Assembly: GCA_019188255.1 (NCBI GenBank)
Contig: JAETXT010000001.1
Location: 2,170,001 to 2,234,000 of the forward strand
Direction: 5' to 3'
Origin: Verticillium longisporum
Taxonomy: Eukaryota; Ascomycota; Sordariomycetes; Glomerellales; Plectosphaerellaceae
Length of the DNA: 64,000 nucleotides
A model generated the notes under the pieces. It was not told the DNA's origin. It did not search any database and saw nothing but the letters and a program-made list of their open reading frames with translations. The position numbers were made by a program, and so were the translations under genes. How positions within the stretch are numbered: position 1 is the stretch's first letter; every line of letters begins with the position of its first letter. Positions 1 to 12,125 of this stretch are shown piece after piece.

Positions 1-2057
1 CCCGTGCTGAGGGCCAGGATGGCCCTGCCCACACAGGCGACAGAAATATCGAAACCGGACTCACGCGTCTGACCCTTCTCCGTCGCGGCTGTGCCAACAG
101 TGATTCCACGCAGGTGGCGATCATTCACATCCAGAACACGGCGCCAAGTGATAGTCTCAGGGTCGATATCCAGACGCGCGAAGCGACTGATTTCTTCCTC
201 TGTAAGATCATCAGGGTTGGTCTTGTCAATGCCAAGCTTCTTCAGGCGACGGAACATGACAGGCGCAAAGGTACGCTTGCCGTTCTTTGCGGGGACAAGG
301 CGGCGGTACAGAGGTCCATCCTTCTGCGTGTTTTCATGGAAGATACGAGTCTCGATCGCAGCGGCGAGAAGGTTGTTCGCTGCTGTAATGGCATGGATAT
401 CACCTGTCAAGTGCAGGTTGAATTCATCCATCGGAATGACCTGGCTGTAGCCTCCGCCAGCAGCACCGCCCTTGATTCCGAACGTTGGGCCCTGGCTGGG
501 CTGACGGACGTTTCCGAAGGTGACACGGCCAAGGTGCGCGCCCAGAGCCTGGGCGAGACCCATTGTGGTGGTCGATTTGCCCTCGCCAAGAGGGGTTGGG
601 GTGATACCAGTCACAACGACATACTTGCCGTTGCGACGGTGCTCCAGTCTCTTGAGCAGGTCGAGGTCAACCTTGGCCTTGTAGGCACCATAAGGCTCCA
701 GCTCGTGCGAGGCAATGCCGACTTCCTTTGCGAGGCGGGTGATCTGTTTGGGGGTCTGGGCCCTGGAGACGTCAATGTCCGATGGCACCGGATCCTTCAG
801 ATGGAGCGGCAGGGGTACAATCTTCCGCTGCCTCTGTCTCTCGAGGGATTGTGAGGCAGAGTCCACGACGTTTCTCAAAAGCATGGCAACGGTCATGGGC
901 CCGACACCACCTGGCACAGGAGTAATATGCGACGCAACCTGCGAAGCAGATTCGAAGTCGACATCGCCAACTAGCCTCTGGCCAGACTTCTTCGTGTCGT
1001 CGGGGATGTAATTGGTGCCGACATCGATGACGACGGCACCCTTCTTCAGCCACTCGCCCTTGACGAAACCAGGTTGTCCAATGGCGGCAACAACAATGTC
1101 TGCTGCCTTGACGTGTTCCTCCAGGTTCGCGGTACGAGAGTGACAGACGGTGACAGTCGCGTCAGCGTGGCGCAGGAGGTAGCTGACGGGGCTTCCGACA
1201 ATATCACTCCGGCCAATGACCACGGCATTCTTGCCCTTCAAGTCGACGCCAGTCTGCTGGAGCAGAACCATGACACCCTTGGGAGTGCAAGGCACGAAGA
1301 GGGGCCGACCGCCCTTCTTGGCTAACTCGCCGATGTTGGTGGTGCCGAAACCGTCAACATCCTTTTCATCAGCGACGGCCGAAGTCACAGCGTATTCGTC
1401 AATGTGCTCAGGGACAGGCAGCTGAACCAGGATGCCGTGGACCTCAGGGTTGTTGTTCAGGCGGTAGATCTGATCGAGGAGCTCGGGCTCGGAGATGGTA
1501 GAGGGGAAGTGTAGCAATTCGCATTGAATGTTGGCCTAGCAAAATATGACATTGTCAGCGACTCATCTTAGCGACGATCGATGTGGCAAAAGGGTGGTGT
1601 ACCTCTTCGGCAGCTTTCAATTTCATGCGAACATAGGTGGCTGCGGGGTGATAAGTTTCAATGGGGATTTCCAGCGCGGGGGAGGGGTAGACGAACAAGA
1701 GTCAGACCGGTCACCAACTGCACAGCAAACACACAGTTAGCCTCGCCAAATCATGTGCAAAAACATTGAACAGCGAATTCACGCCGAGGACTTGCCTTGG
1801 ATAATCTTCAGCGAGGGCTGGAATCTGGGGTTGGCTTTCTGTCGCTCGAGAACCTCGGCAGCCAGATCCCCGCGGATCTTCTTCGCAATGGCTGTGCCAT
1901 CGATCTTGTTGGCAACCATGGTGCGTGCAGCTGTGGTAAAAGGCCGCGGGCGCCAGGTATAACGGTGAATGAACAGGGAAGAAACGCTCGAGACAAGTCG
2001 TAATCGCAGAGGCGAGAAACCGGGCGAAAGGGAGGTTGTGGTTTTGGCAATGGGCAA
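1..2057 (-). CDS. MIS1: C1-tetrahydrofolate synthase (partial at left edge)
   Basis: Trifunctional folate enzyme: methylene-THF dehydrogenase/cyclohydrolase at the N-terminus, then 10-formyl-THF synthetase, interconverting one-carbon units for purine, thymidylate and formyl-methionine synthesis. Exons on the minus strand are 2057-1796, 1717-1697, 1640-1603 and 1535 to beyond base 1. Visible motifs are KIIQVGDRSDSSTYVRMK across the first splice junctions, [11 protein letters not shown] and [14 protein letters not shown] of the FolD fold, and the synthetase P-loop [17 protein letters not shown]. The first 46 residues are rich in Arg, Ser and Thr and poor in acidic residues, like a mitochondrial presequence. 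A second Met at base 1919 (MVANKIDG) could start a cytosolic form. Intron 1 has a GC donor (CAAG|GCAAGT). Exon 2 is only 21 nt. The synthetase domain is cut by the window edge. Mitochondrial versus dual location is inference. Confidence 0.93.
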
Positions 2058-3264
2058 GAGTGACGACGAGCGGGAATCTGGGGTGGAGAGCGCTGAGGGT
2101 CCTAAGGCAAAGGCGGAGCCGCGCCTGTGATCGGTGAGAAGTCGGCCAAGCTCGGGCTACGATGACGAATCGTGCATGGATGGATCACCGGATGGACCCC
2201 CCAATCTAGCCGGTGTCCTGCCTGCTGCTGCGGGCTTTGCAATGGTGTGTGTCACCAACCACTCTCGACGGTGACCGACAGATAGAGAACGACGCATCCT
2301 GGGCGCTACGTCTGTCACAAATGGCATTGGCCTCACTTTGTGCGTCAGAGGCGTCTCGACAACATACGTTAGAGTGACTCAAGCCTCCTTGAATCGAGTG
2401 CCCTGGGTGACTTGTCGTGCGAGTCCCGGTCAGTGACTGACTTTTGAGATTACACTGCGAGTCACTCCGGCCCCGAGAGGAATAAGACCAGATCCTATTA
2501 AGTCAGGTATGTGAAGAAACAAAAAGTGACAAGAATGATTGGCTGGAGGTAGCTAGCAACTTGTCGTCCAGCATGTGAGACTACTCTACCCGGCACGAAG
2601 AAAAGGGACCCTTGATCTGATGGACAGCAAGTATACAATATGAATACAGGGTGTAAGACAACAAAGTAGAAAAGTAATGGGAACACGCTTTCTAAGGCGT
2701 CATCATCTTTGAGACGTTATTGATAGACGGTGCGCGATGCCGGCTAGTCTGGGTCCTAGTTGGCTGGACAAGGCTATGGGCGTCGGACGGTCGTGGCAGT
2801 ATCGCGGCCGCTTCTGATGTGATAAAACGACACTCGTATTGAAAGATTTCGAGTCAGTGCCGAAGAGGGGCGAGGGTAGTTATGGTCATAGCCGTCTGTC
2901 GAAAGCTCCTCGTCTCGCATCACACTTGGTTTGCCGCGTCAGGATGGATACCAGCAACCATGAAGATGGACAGGCGAATAGACAGCTGACTCAGCCGGCA
3001 AGTCACCACCCAATATAGCTAGGCGGTCAGCACGAGACACGGCAGAATCGACAATCGCGGGGAGGGGGGATTCCTTTGGCCCCACTAGAAACACAAACCC
3101 ACAACCAGACGTGAAAGACGCTGCTGTGCGGAGGCCAAAAATTCAGCAGCAACCAGCGACGAGCGACTTCAAATAGCGACCCCTTCCCGCGACTTGGCCA
3201 CCCTTGAACCCGATATCGCAAACGAGACACCTAAGCCATCGAATCCCAGATTAATTCCGTCAAT
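2058..3264. other. Divergent intergenic region, MIS1 / TIF34
   Basis: About 1.2 kb between the divergent starts of C1-THF synthase and eIF3i. It must contain both promoters. Short open stretches exist but none has a recognisable domain or splice partner. I see no RNA gene or repeat in it. Confidence 0.6.
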
Positions 3265-4501
3265 ATGAGGCCCATTCTTCTCGCCGGCCACGAGCGTGCC
3301 CTCACGCAGATCAAGTACGCGACACCCCAAAGACACCATGTCATATCACCAATCCGAGCGCGAGCATGGCAGTGGTCATAAGGAGGGGCAGTCGGCTAAC
3401 CCGCCCGATTAGGTACAACCTCGATGGCGACCTCATCTTCTCTGTCGCCAAGGATCAGCAGATCTGTGCTTGGTACGCACACAATGGTGAGCGTCTCGGC
3501 ACTTACCACGGCCACGTCGGCGCCATCTGGACCGTCGATGTCGACCCTACCAGCACCATGATCGCCTCCGGTTCTGCCGACAACACCATGCGCCTTTGGG
3601 ACGTCAAGTCTGGCAAGTGCCTCAAGACCTGGGAGTTCCCCACTGCTGTCAAGCGCGTCGAATTCAACGAAGACGGCACCAAGCTGCTTGGTGTCACCGA
3701 GAAGCGCATGGGCTACCTCAGCAACATTGTCGTCGTCGACATCAACCCTGACGTGGAGGCCGAGCAGAGCGACGAGAAAGTCCTGACCATCGTCTGCGAC
3801 GAGAGCAAGGCTACCGTCGCAGGCTGGAGCTTCCTGACCAAGTACATCATTGCTGGCCATGAGGATGGCTCCGTATCGCAGTTCGATGCCAAGACAGGCG
3901 ATCTCCTTTACAACGCCCCCGTTCATGAGCTTAACACACCCGTGACGGACCTGCAATGGTCGCCTGACCGTACCTACTTCATCACTGCCAGCAAGGACAA
4001 GACTGCCAAGGTTCGTACATGATGCTTCCGCATCTGATCTACATTTCCCCCCCGCCAACTAACTTTTTCGCCAGCTCATCACGACTAAGGACCTCGAGGT
4101 TCTGAAGACGTACCCCGCCGATACCCCCCTCAACAGTGCCGCCATTACCCCCAGGAAGGACTTTGTCATCCTCGGGGGTGGTCAGGCCGCTATGGATGTC
4201 ACCACCACCTCCGCCAGGCAAGGAAAGGTTGAGGCTCGCTTCTACCACAAGATCTTCGAGGAGGAGGTTGGCCGTGTCCGTGGCCACTTCGGCCCTCTGG
4301 TAAGCCCCCTATCTCCCGCACCTGTCTCATCTTGACACCGCTGGCATGGGCATGTGCTGACTTTTCAACCAGAACACAGTTGCGGCGGACCCTACGGGTA
4401 AGGGCTACGCAAGTGGTGGTGAGGACGGCTATGTCCGCGTGCACCAGTTCGACAAGGGCTACTTTGACTTCATGTACGAGGTGGAGAGGCAGAGACTTTG
4501 A
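3265..4501 (+). CDS. TIF34: eIF3 subunit i (TIF34/eIF3i), WD40 protein
   Basis: WD40 scaffold subunit of translation initiation factor 3, which helps assemble the 43S pre-initiation complex in the cytoplasm. Exons are 3265-3314, 3413-4010, 4075-4299 and 4373-4501. The start [17 protein letters not shown] is the conserved eIF3i N-terminus and continues across intron 1 into [16 protein letters not shown] signatures such as [21 protein letters not shown] are visible. The C-terminus [14 protein letters not shown] matches the family end. The joined frame gives about 333 residues, the usual length. All introns are GT-AG, 64-98 bp. It is divergent from the C1-THF synthase gene. The long antisense open frame opposite exon 2 is a codon-bias shadow. 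Confidence 0.95.
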
Positions 4502-5719
4502 AAAGGGTGAAGTCTGTCTGTCTTCCACTCCCTCTTCGGGACTTGGCATAGTTCGGCGTTCTGGGAATCTCGAGATGTGGGATGGCCGGTTAGATTCAAT
4601 GGGTTTGTAATTTAGGGCATTCACCACAAAAAGCCGGCCGAATGAGAGATGTTCAACTCGGAAGAGGATTGTCCCGCAGGTGATGTATTGACGACATCTG
4701 GACGCGACCGTGGATTATATATTCCTCCACTTGCACCAGCTTGCTAGGACCCTGCGTTCAGATGAACAGCGTATTGCGAGCGGGCCGACTCCAGCCCCAG
4801 CCAACCTGGGAGTATGGGATGCCGGTGCCGACTTGATCACGCCAGCAAGCCTGAGGATCAGGTGAGCTGACCTCGAAGTAATAAGACCGTTGTTGGATCT
4901 CCCGTTAGAGGAGATGAGTCACAGGACCCAAGAAGCCACTGTCCAGCAGCTCAATACAACCAAAAGTGGTCTCCATATGTGCAGGGGCTGTTATTGACTG
5001 TGCATGATAAAGCGAGCCAAATCGAAAATCAAGCCTTTTTCGAATTGTCGGCAGGATATCTGCCGTTCCACATTTCTCTAATCTGGACTGAAAGCTGCGC
5101 TCACATGTTCGTTCTTCGGTAAGATGCGCCCCGGTACGGTATGAGCACATGTCAGTCGCAAGGGACGGTAATGTGAATAGCGGTCGATGCCTGAACGACG
5201 GCTGGCTTGAGCTCCCGTAGCCATGCGGACCCTTTATTTTAGCAGGCAAGTATCGTATACACGTGTCAGTCAACACAAGGGTCGGCGGGCCGGGTTCAGT
5301 TCACACCGCAATTGATGATGCATCACCACTGCTGCTGCACAAGGGACGAAAGTGGCGAGTGAGGCACGCTGGAGCATTTGGAGCTCATCATGGGTAAGTA
5401 GATACATAGAAGAGAAAGACACTCCTGGCGTCGTTCATGACAAACTATCGCCAGAAGGCCCCCCAAGCTGCGACGCCAACAGCACCCCCTATCGCTACCG
5501 GAAGATCAAAAACCCAACACCACAAATGCACATCATGGATCGTCCCAACGCCTGCCGCCACTCATGCTTACCGTGTTGATCCCCATGCTATGCTTTGACG
5601 CCTCTTGAATTGCGTACGCTACCCTTACGGAACCCCCGATCGCTTTGATAAGAGTTCCGCGTGCTCGTGCACGCATACTTTGCGTGAGCTCATAAACTGT
5701 ACTTCAGATCTTGCACTCT
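4502..5719. other. Intergenic region downstream of eIF3i
   Basis: About 1.2 kb between the convergent ends of eIF3i and the HAPSTR1-like gene. Short random open frames on both strands have no recognisable domain. I see no RNA gene or repeat array. Confidence 0.55.
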
Positions 5720-6502
5720 TCAGGAGTGCCGACTTCGCTTACTTCCGCCGCCGAACATGTTCTTGTCGTGGCCGAGGCTGCCCAGATCGAATATCTCGCC
5801 AAGATTGATCTTCCTCTTTGATCCAGCGCCGCGCCCAAGTTGATTGGCTTGCCTGGCCCCTAGTCTCGCTCCCACACCAGTGTGTCGTAATCGAGAGGCA
5901 CGATTGGTGGGAGCGTTGGTGGTGGTGGTGGAGGTAACATGTGACGGGAGCGAGTCGTGACCGCGAGAATCGGATAGGTCGAGGTTTGCGATATTGAGAT
6001 ACGCATCTTGCGGGTAAGGGTGTGATGACTGGAAAGTGAAGCTATCCTGGCTTGGAACAGTGACTTGCGCGTTGTCGACTAGAGCCGGGGAAGCGGTGGG
6101 TGGTGTGGGCTCTATTTGGGTTTGACTGTCCTCGCGCATTGTTGATTGAGGGTTTCCGCTCGCCGTGCGTGTCAGGTCTTCGTCTTCGCTTTCGGCTGTC
6201 TGCGATGGAGAGTCGCGACCGTCGAGCCTTTCTGTGGCCCATTTGCGAACCCTCCAACCCTCGCCGTCGCCCACGCCCAGATTTCCTTTGTCGAGGAAGG
6301 CGAGAAGATCGTCCAAACAATCCTGGTATCCGTCGAGGCGTGCTTTGGCCTGGCTAGCTGCAGAAGTCTTGTAAAGCTTTGTGACAGAAAGGGCGGCGGC
6401 CTTGAAAGCATCGAGGAGTTGCTCAGGAGAGTCATTTTGCGCTGTTTGCTTCTGGCCCGATGACCCGGGCAGGGATGTGTTTAGACTCCGCATGGAGTCC
6501 AT
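5720..6502 (-). CDS. HAPSTR1/C16orf72-like (UPF0472) protein
   Basis: A single coding exon of 260 residues. Residues about 30-75 (DAFKAAALSVTKLYKTSAAS, then a DGYQDCLDDLLAFLDK helix) resemble the core of human C16orf72/HAPSTR1, where a similar AATAVTNLYK helix precedes a YQ..K.DVLAWVKK segment. The rest is Ser/Thr/Asp-rich and probably disordered. The C-terminus is basic (GSKRKINLGEIFDLG, ending GGSKRSRHS), as in this family's short conserved tail. In animals the family is a nuclear stress-response regulator that works with the ligase HUWE1; that role here is inference. A strong GTAAGT donor just upstream (minus strand, bases 6595-6594) suggests a 5'UTR intron; no in-frame ATG lies in that upstream exon, so 6502 is kept as the start. 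Confidence 0.6.
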   Translation of the reverse strand: MDSMRSLNTSLPGSSGQKQTAQNDSPEQLLDAFKAAALSVTKLYKTSAASQAKARLDGYQDCLDDLLAFLDKGNLGVGDGEGWRVRKWATERLDGRDSPSQTAESEDEDLTRTASGNPQSTMREDSQTQIEPTPPTASPALVDNAQVTVPSQDSFTFQSSHPYPQDAYLNIANLDLSDSRGHDSLPSHVTSTTTTNAPTNRASRLRHTGVGARLGARQANQLGRGAGSKRKINLGEIFDLGSLGHDKNMFGGGSKRSRHS

Positions 6503-7438
6503 GTTGCGTGGTCTCGATGAACGACTTCAAGGCTTGAGGCGGTCCGTCAGTGATGTCTCGCAAAGAGAGAGATCAAAGCTTTTCTGTCGACTTACGTCGT
6601 TGTTCTTTCGCAAAATGCGGTGGGTAGACAGGTCTGGAACGCCCGAAGGGCTTGATTTCAGCAAGTGGGTGCAGTGGGGTACAGCCTATCGCTGTTGTGC
6701 CTGAAGTGGGTAGGCAAGGTTGTTATGTGAGGGCGCAGGTGTACAGCCTGAGGAGGATAGCGGGCAGCAGTGAATAGTATGAACGTAGAGGGGGAACAGT
6801 ATTAGGAGAAGGGTTCAAGTTTGGCCGACGTCGAACCAAGCGTTCTCGTGTGTGGCGTGGTCGACAAGGGCAGTCGAGGTGGTGTTTGATTGATGTTGAT
6901 GACTCGGCGTTGACTGTATTATCCACGGGCGCTCGGGGCACATGAAAGAAGAGGGACCAGTGGTGCATGGCCGCCGCCACGGCGGTAGCCGCTAGACGGT
7001 CCCGCCCGCGTGACTGACGCCATCAGGCTGTCGCTTGAAGAGTTAATCCGACCTCCGAGCCCCAGACCACGGTACCTTACGCTGCCTGGCAAGCCCTCAG
7101 GGCCCGACCGTGGGAGCGCTCAGACCACTGACTGAACCAGTGGCGGGAATGCCGATGCCCCGATATAATCCTAGTACCGTATCGACCCTGCAGCTCGCAG
7201 CTCTAAGGGCCGTGAATTGCGATTCCACCTTTCCTCCTCCCTCAACACGACGGGGACCTTATATCTCAGCCAACTACTGTCGCCTTTTGTTCCACGGATT
7301 CTTCGCCAGGCACATTCACGACACGAAGTATTACCCTAGTTGCACGGCTTCGGATTGTCGTTACCCGACCCCTCTCTTTTGCCTGCCAACGCTGTTTGAA
7401 CGCGTCGCAGTCGCGTAAAGCGAATCTCGATTGTTGCG
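6503..7438. other. Divergent intergenic region, HAPSTR1-like / ISWI
   Basis: About 0.9 kb between two divergent genes. It holds the probable 5'UTR exon and intron of the minus-strand gene (donor near 6595, acceptor near 6526) and the promoter and leader of the ISWI gene. No further gene is visible. Confidence 0.5.
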
Positions 7439-10400
7439 ATGCCTCCCTCAAGACCACGCCCCAGTGCGGTAGACACAGACACGTCAATGTCGGATGCTCC
7501 AGATGCTCGTCGTGATGACCGCATGGTTCGTTCAATTTATTTTCTCCCCTTTTCGCTCCCAATACCAGTCATGACTACGTCTTCGTATCGAGAAGTGTTG
7601 CGCGTACAAGAGCTAACTAAGAATCGCGTAGGAGGTTGACGAAACTCCCGACTACACCGACTCAGATACCAATCCCAACACGACAGCGAGTAGCGTGGTT
7701 GGAGATGCGGCTCCCGATGGACGCAAGAAACGATCCGAGGCGAATCAGCTCCGCCGCAGTATTTTTGGCAGGAAACACGACCGCCTTGGGGAATCAAAGG
7801 TAAATCTTGCCTTTTGCCCTGATTGCGCTTGATGGATATGATGCTGATGTATGGATGTTCAAACAGGAAGAAGACACTCTCCGGAGATTTCGGTACCTGC
7901 TCGGCCTAACTGACCTGTTCCGCCACTTCATCGAAACCAATCCCGACCCTAAGATTCGGGACATCATGATTGAGATTGATCGTCAGAACGCTGAAGCTAC
8001 CAAGAGCAAGAAGGCTGGCGCTCGTCAGGGTGGTGCCACTAATGAACGACGCCGTCGAACTGAGGCAGAAGAGGATGCCGAGCTTCTCCGCGACGAGAAA
8101 CATGGCGGATCAGCGGAGGTTGTCTTTCGAGAATCGCCCTCTTTCATCCAGGGTGAAATGAGAGACTACCAGGTTGCCGGTCTCAATTGGCTGATCTCAC
8201 TGCACGAGAACGGTATTTCTGGCATTCTCGCCGATGAAATGGGTCTTGGCAAGACATTACAGACGATATCCTTCCTCGGGTATCTTCGCCACATCATGGG
8301 CATTACTGGACCCCATCTCGTCATTGTTCCCAAGTCAACCCTCGATAACTGGAAGAGAGAGTTCGCGAAATGGACACCCGAGGTCAATGTCCTGGTCCTA
8401 CAAGGCGCCAAGGAGGAGCGTCAGCAACTGATCAATGAGCGCTTGGTAGAGGAAAAGTTTGACGTCTGCATCACCAGTTACGAGATGATCCTCCGCGAGA
8501 AGGCCCACCTCAAGAAGTTCGCATGGGAGTACATCATCATTGACGAAGCGCATCGAATCAAGAACGAAGAGTCGTCACTGGCTCAGGTTATTCGTCTTTT
8601 CAACTCGAGAAACCGTCTTCTGATTACCGGAACACCCCTTCAGAACAATTTGCACGAGCTGTGGGCTCTCCTCAATTTTCTGCTGCCGGACGTGTTCGGT
8701 GACTCGGAAGCCTTCGACCAGTGGTTCTCAGGCCAGGACCGAGACCAAGACACAGTTGTTCAGCAACTACACCGCGTGTTGAGACCTTTCCTCTTGCGCC
8801 GTGTCAAGGCTGATGTCGAGAAGAGCCTGCTGCCGAAGAAGGAAGTCAATGTATACCTCGGGATGTCTGAGATGCAAGTCAAGTGGTACAAGAAGATCCT
8901 TGAAAAGGATATCGACGCAGTCAATGGAGCTGGCGGCAAACGCGAGTCCAAGACGCGATTGCTCAACATTGTCATGCAGCTGCGAAAGTGCTGTAACCAT
9001 CCTTATTTGTTCGAAGGTGCTGAGCCCGGTCCTCCGTACACGACTGACGAGCATCTGATTTACAATGCCGCGAAGATGAAAGTCCTCGATAAGCTGCTTA
9101 TCAAGTTCCGACAGCAGGGCAGCCGAGTCTTGATCTTCTCGCAGATGAGCCGTTTGCTGGACATTCTCGAGGACTATTGTGTGTTCAGGGAGTACAAGTA
9201 CTGCCGAATCGTCGGTGGCACAGCCCGCGAAGGCAGAGTTGCTGGCCTCGACGAGTACAATAAGCCTGGAGCCGATAAGTTCGTGTTCTTGTTGACAACG
9301 AGAGCGGGTGGTCTCGGTATCAACCTCACGACTGCTGGCATTGTCATTCTCTTTGACAGTGACTGGAATCCGCAGGCCGATCTGCAGGCTATGGATCGCG
9401 CTCACCGTATCGGCCAGACGAAGCAGGTCGTAGTCTACCGATTTGTCACCGATAACGCTATTGAGGAGAAGGTCTTGGAGAGGGCAGCTCAGAAGCTCCG
9501 TTTGGACCAACTCGTCATCCAGCAGGGTCGCGCACAGGCTGCGGCCAAGGCTGCGGCCAACAAGGACGAGCTGCTTTCCATGATTCAACACGGCGCCGAA
9601 AAGGTATTCAGTAGCAAGGGCGCGACCGATACAGCGGCAGAGGGCGACAGTGTTGGTGACGATGACATCGACAAGATTCTGGCGTTCGGCGAAAGTCGTA
9701 CAAAGGAGCTCAATGCCAAATACGAGAAGCTCGGAATCGACGATTTGCAAAACTTCACATCTGAATCTGCTTACAACTGGAACGGCGAGGATTTCAAGAG
9801 TCAGAAGAAAGACATTGGCATGACGTGGATCAATCCGACCAAGCGCGAGCGCAAAGAACAATCCTACTCCATGGATGCCTACTTCAGGCAGACGATGTAC
9901 CCGCCAAAGGAGAAGGACAACAAGCCCAAGGCTCCCAGGGCCCCGAAGCAAGTCGTTGCTCACGACTGGCAATTCTTCCCACCAAGACTCAGAGATCTGC
10001 AAGATCGTGAGACGGCGTACTACCGGCAAGCGATTGGCTACAAGGTTCCGCTGGCTGAGGGCGAGGGCAACAATGTCTCAGATCGCGCGGCCGCACGTGC
10101 TCTTGTCCAAGCAGAGATCGCCGACGGTACGCCCCTGACTGATGAGGAACAGGTGGAGAAGGCAGAGTTGTCACAGCAAGGCTTTGGCGATTGGAACCGA
10201 CGAGACTTCCAACAATTTGTCAACGCTTCGGGCCGATACGGCAGGACAGACTATGAGAGCATCGCCGGCGACATTGACCACAAGGAGGCTTCTGAAGTCA
10301 AGCAATACGCCAAGGTTTTCTGGCAGCGATACAGCGAGATTGCAGACTACACCAAGTACCTCAAGACGATTGAGGACGGAGAGGAGCGCATGCGCAAGAT

Positions 10401-11025
10401 TGAGCACCAGCGCAAGCTGCTGCGAAGAAAGATGCAGCAGTACCGCGTTCCCTTCACGCAACTCAAGATTAACTACTCGGTCTCTACCACCAACAAGAAG
10501 GTTTATACCGAGGAAGAAGACCGGTTTCTCCTGGTGCTCCTTGATCGTCACGGCGTCGACACGCCGGGTCTCTATGAGACGATGCAGCAGGAGATTGCAG
10601 AATCCCCCCTCTTCCGATTCGACTGGTTCTTCCTCAGCCGCACGCCTGTCGAGCTCAGTCGGCGGTGTACGACACTGCTTACCACAATCGTTAAAGAGTT
10701 TGAGGACGTTCAGCCAACCAAGAACGCTAATGGGGCGAACGGCAAGGTTAAGCGGGATGCTGATGACGACGAAAACGACGAGGATAGTGTGTTGGGTATG
10801 GCACCATCCAAGAAGAAGTCGAAGAATGGAGTCAAGGTGAGACCCCCTCTTGATTTCTGTGAAATCGCAAGTAGCTCACCCATGGCACAGAACAAAGCGC
10901 TCGACAACATCAAGTCAGAAGCAGGCAGCAAGAGTACTTCCGCAGCTCCTTCAAGGGCGTCAAGTGTCGCATCCACCAAGTCAAACGGGCCTTCCAAGTC
11001 CAAAGCCAAGGGGAAAAAGAAGTAA
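7439..11025 (+). CDS. ISWI: ISWI-family chromatin-remodelling ATPase
   Basis: Nuclear SNF2-type ATPase that slides and spaces nucleosomes. Exons are 7439-7525, 7632-7799, 7867-10836 and 10891-11025, giving 1119 residues. The acidic N-terminus runs into the [17 protein letters not shown] segment of ISWI proteins. The helicase core has DEMGLGKT near residue 208 and DEAH near 311, with [10 protein letters not shown] and [11 protein letters not shown] further on. The C-terminus carries HAND, SANT ([17 protein letters not shown] near 856) and SLIDE ([19 protein letters not shown] near 966) domains, which separates it from CHD and SWI2 proteins. A Lys/Ser-rich tail ends in KGKKK. The last intron (54 bp, a multiple of three) is inferred from GTGAGA and CACAG sites and could be retained without a frame change. 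Whether it matches yeast Isw1 or Isw2 is not decided. Confidence 0.95.
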
Positions 11026-11411
11026 GAGTTGCTCAAGTTTGTGCTTTGGGGCAAGGGATAACTGGCAACGAGTTCGTCTGGAGGCCCGGCAGCCAGGGCT
11101 CGTGGCATGGTAGACATGGCGTTTGGTCAGGTATGAAACGGACTGACGGGATATTGTCCGGCTCAACAAGTCAGGAGAAAGAGTGCGATTTGTGTTGTAT
11201 TATTTCTGTTGCCAATGGTAGGCTTCAGACCTTCGTATAGAAGGATTAGGTACTGGTTACACAAAGAGACTATGGCTCGTGTCTTTCTGTCCGAGTCAGA
11301 TTACCAGCGCTGTGAAAAAGAAACAAGCATGGGGGTGATATAAGGACGCCAGTGCAACCAGAAGGTGATGATGGGATGAGTTTGGTGACAAAATTGAATC
11401 AAACTCCACCT

Positions 11412-11416
11412 AAAAA
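11412..11416 (-). terminator. Pol III oligo-T terminator of tRNA-Lys
   Basis: Five consecutive T on the minus strand begin five bases beyond the tRNA 3' end, the usual RNA polymerase III stop signal. Confidence 0.75.
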
Positions 11417-11421
11417 GGAGT

Positions 11422-11510
11422 CTCCCGAGGTGGGACTCGAACCCACAGCCCTTGGATTGTTATGCTCATGCTTAAAAGTCCAAAGCTCTAACCAATTGAG
11501 CTACCCGGGA
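11422..11510 (-). tRNA. tRNA-Lys (anticodon UUU), with intron
   Basis: Folding the minus strand gives a full cloverleaf. The acceptor stem is TCCCGGG with CTCGGGA (one G-U pair) and a G discriminator. The D stem is GCTC/GAGC, the anticodon stem TTGGA/TCCAA, and the T arm GTGGG TTCGAGT CCCAC. The loop reads CT-TTT-A, so the anticodon is UUU. A 15-nt insertion after position 37 (AGCATGAGCATAACA) is the canonical tRNA intron site. The mature length is 74 nt before CCA addition. It is a Pol III gene with internal A and B boxes. Confidence 0.93.
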
Positions 11511-12125
11511 AGGGTGAGAACCGGCTGCACCAGAGCTATCTTGTTCTGAAAACCAAACGATCAATTGGTTTGTACGTTGTGAGCTGTCAGAGGAGTGGCA
11601 GGAGGGGATCTGACATGTAACAACAGCACTCCGTTGATGGGGCCTGTTTCAAGCTTTACAGGTTCTCAGGTTGGAACTGTGGGCAGCAATGCATCATCAG
11701 CCCGTCCTTGAGGATTCAAAGCCTCGATATCGCAGTCAACTGTTGTGAATCTATGAAGATATCATATTCAGAGTTCCTTGTCCTCGGTCATGTCCTGATT
11801 AGGCACCCCTGGGAATCTAGCTCTACACGTCATTTTCTTGTGTCTGACACCGATGGTCTCGTCTGCCCCGCACTTGCTTGTCTAGGCACCGCGCCTCCCG
11901 TGTCAGGGGTTGACTGACTTGGCCGTTTCCGCTAAACTGCCCCGCCAACCATTGCCTGGATCGTCGCCTAGGAGCTGTGTTGCCTATTGCCTCCTAACCG
12001 ATCTGGATCTTCCTGTTCAACGAGCATAGAAACACTTCCAACCAGAGAGTTGTGCCTGCGAAGTACATCAAGCCTTCAACACTGTCATCGTTACCAATCT
12101 GCACATTTCTGCTCTCTCGCCCGTC

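Larger units (their letters stand above)
11026..12125. other. Intergenic region with one tRNA gene
   Basis: About 1.1 kb between the ISWI and AIP1 genes. Apart from the tRNA-Lys gene at 11422-11510 and its oligo-T terminator I find no gene. The last few hundred bases are presumably the AIP1 promoter and leader. Confidence 0.6.

Noticed and set aside
3396..4058. 220-codon antisense frame opposite eIF3i
   Set aside because: Mirror of the WD40 coding exon; no independent support.
8767..10029. 420-codon open frame antisense to the ISWI gene
   Set aside because: It lies wholly inside the conserved helicase coding exon on the other strand; its translation has no domain and follows from codon bias.
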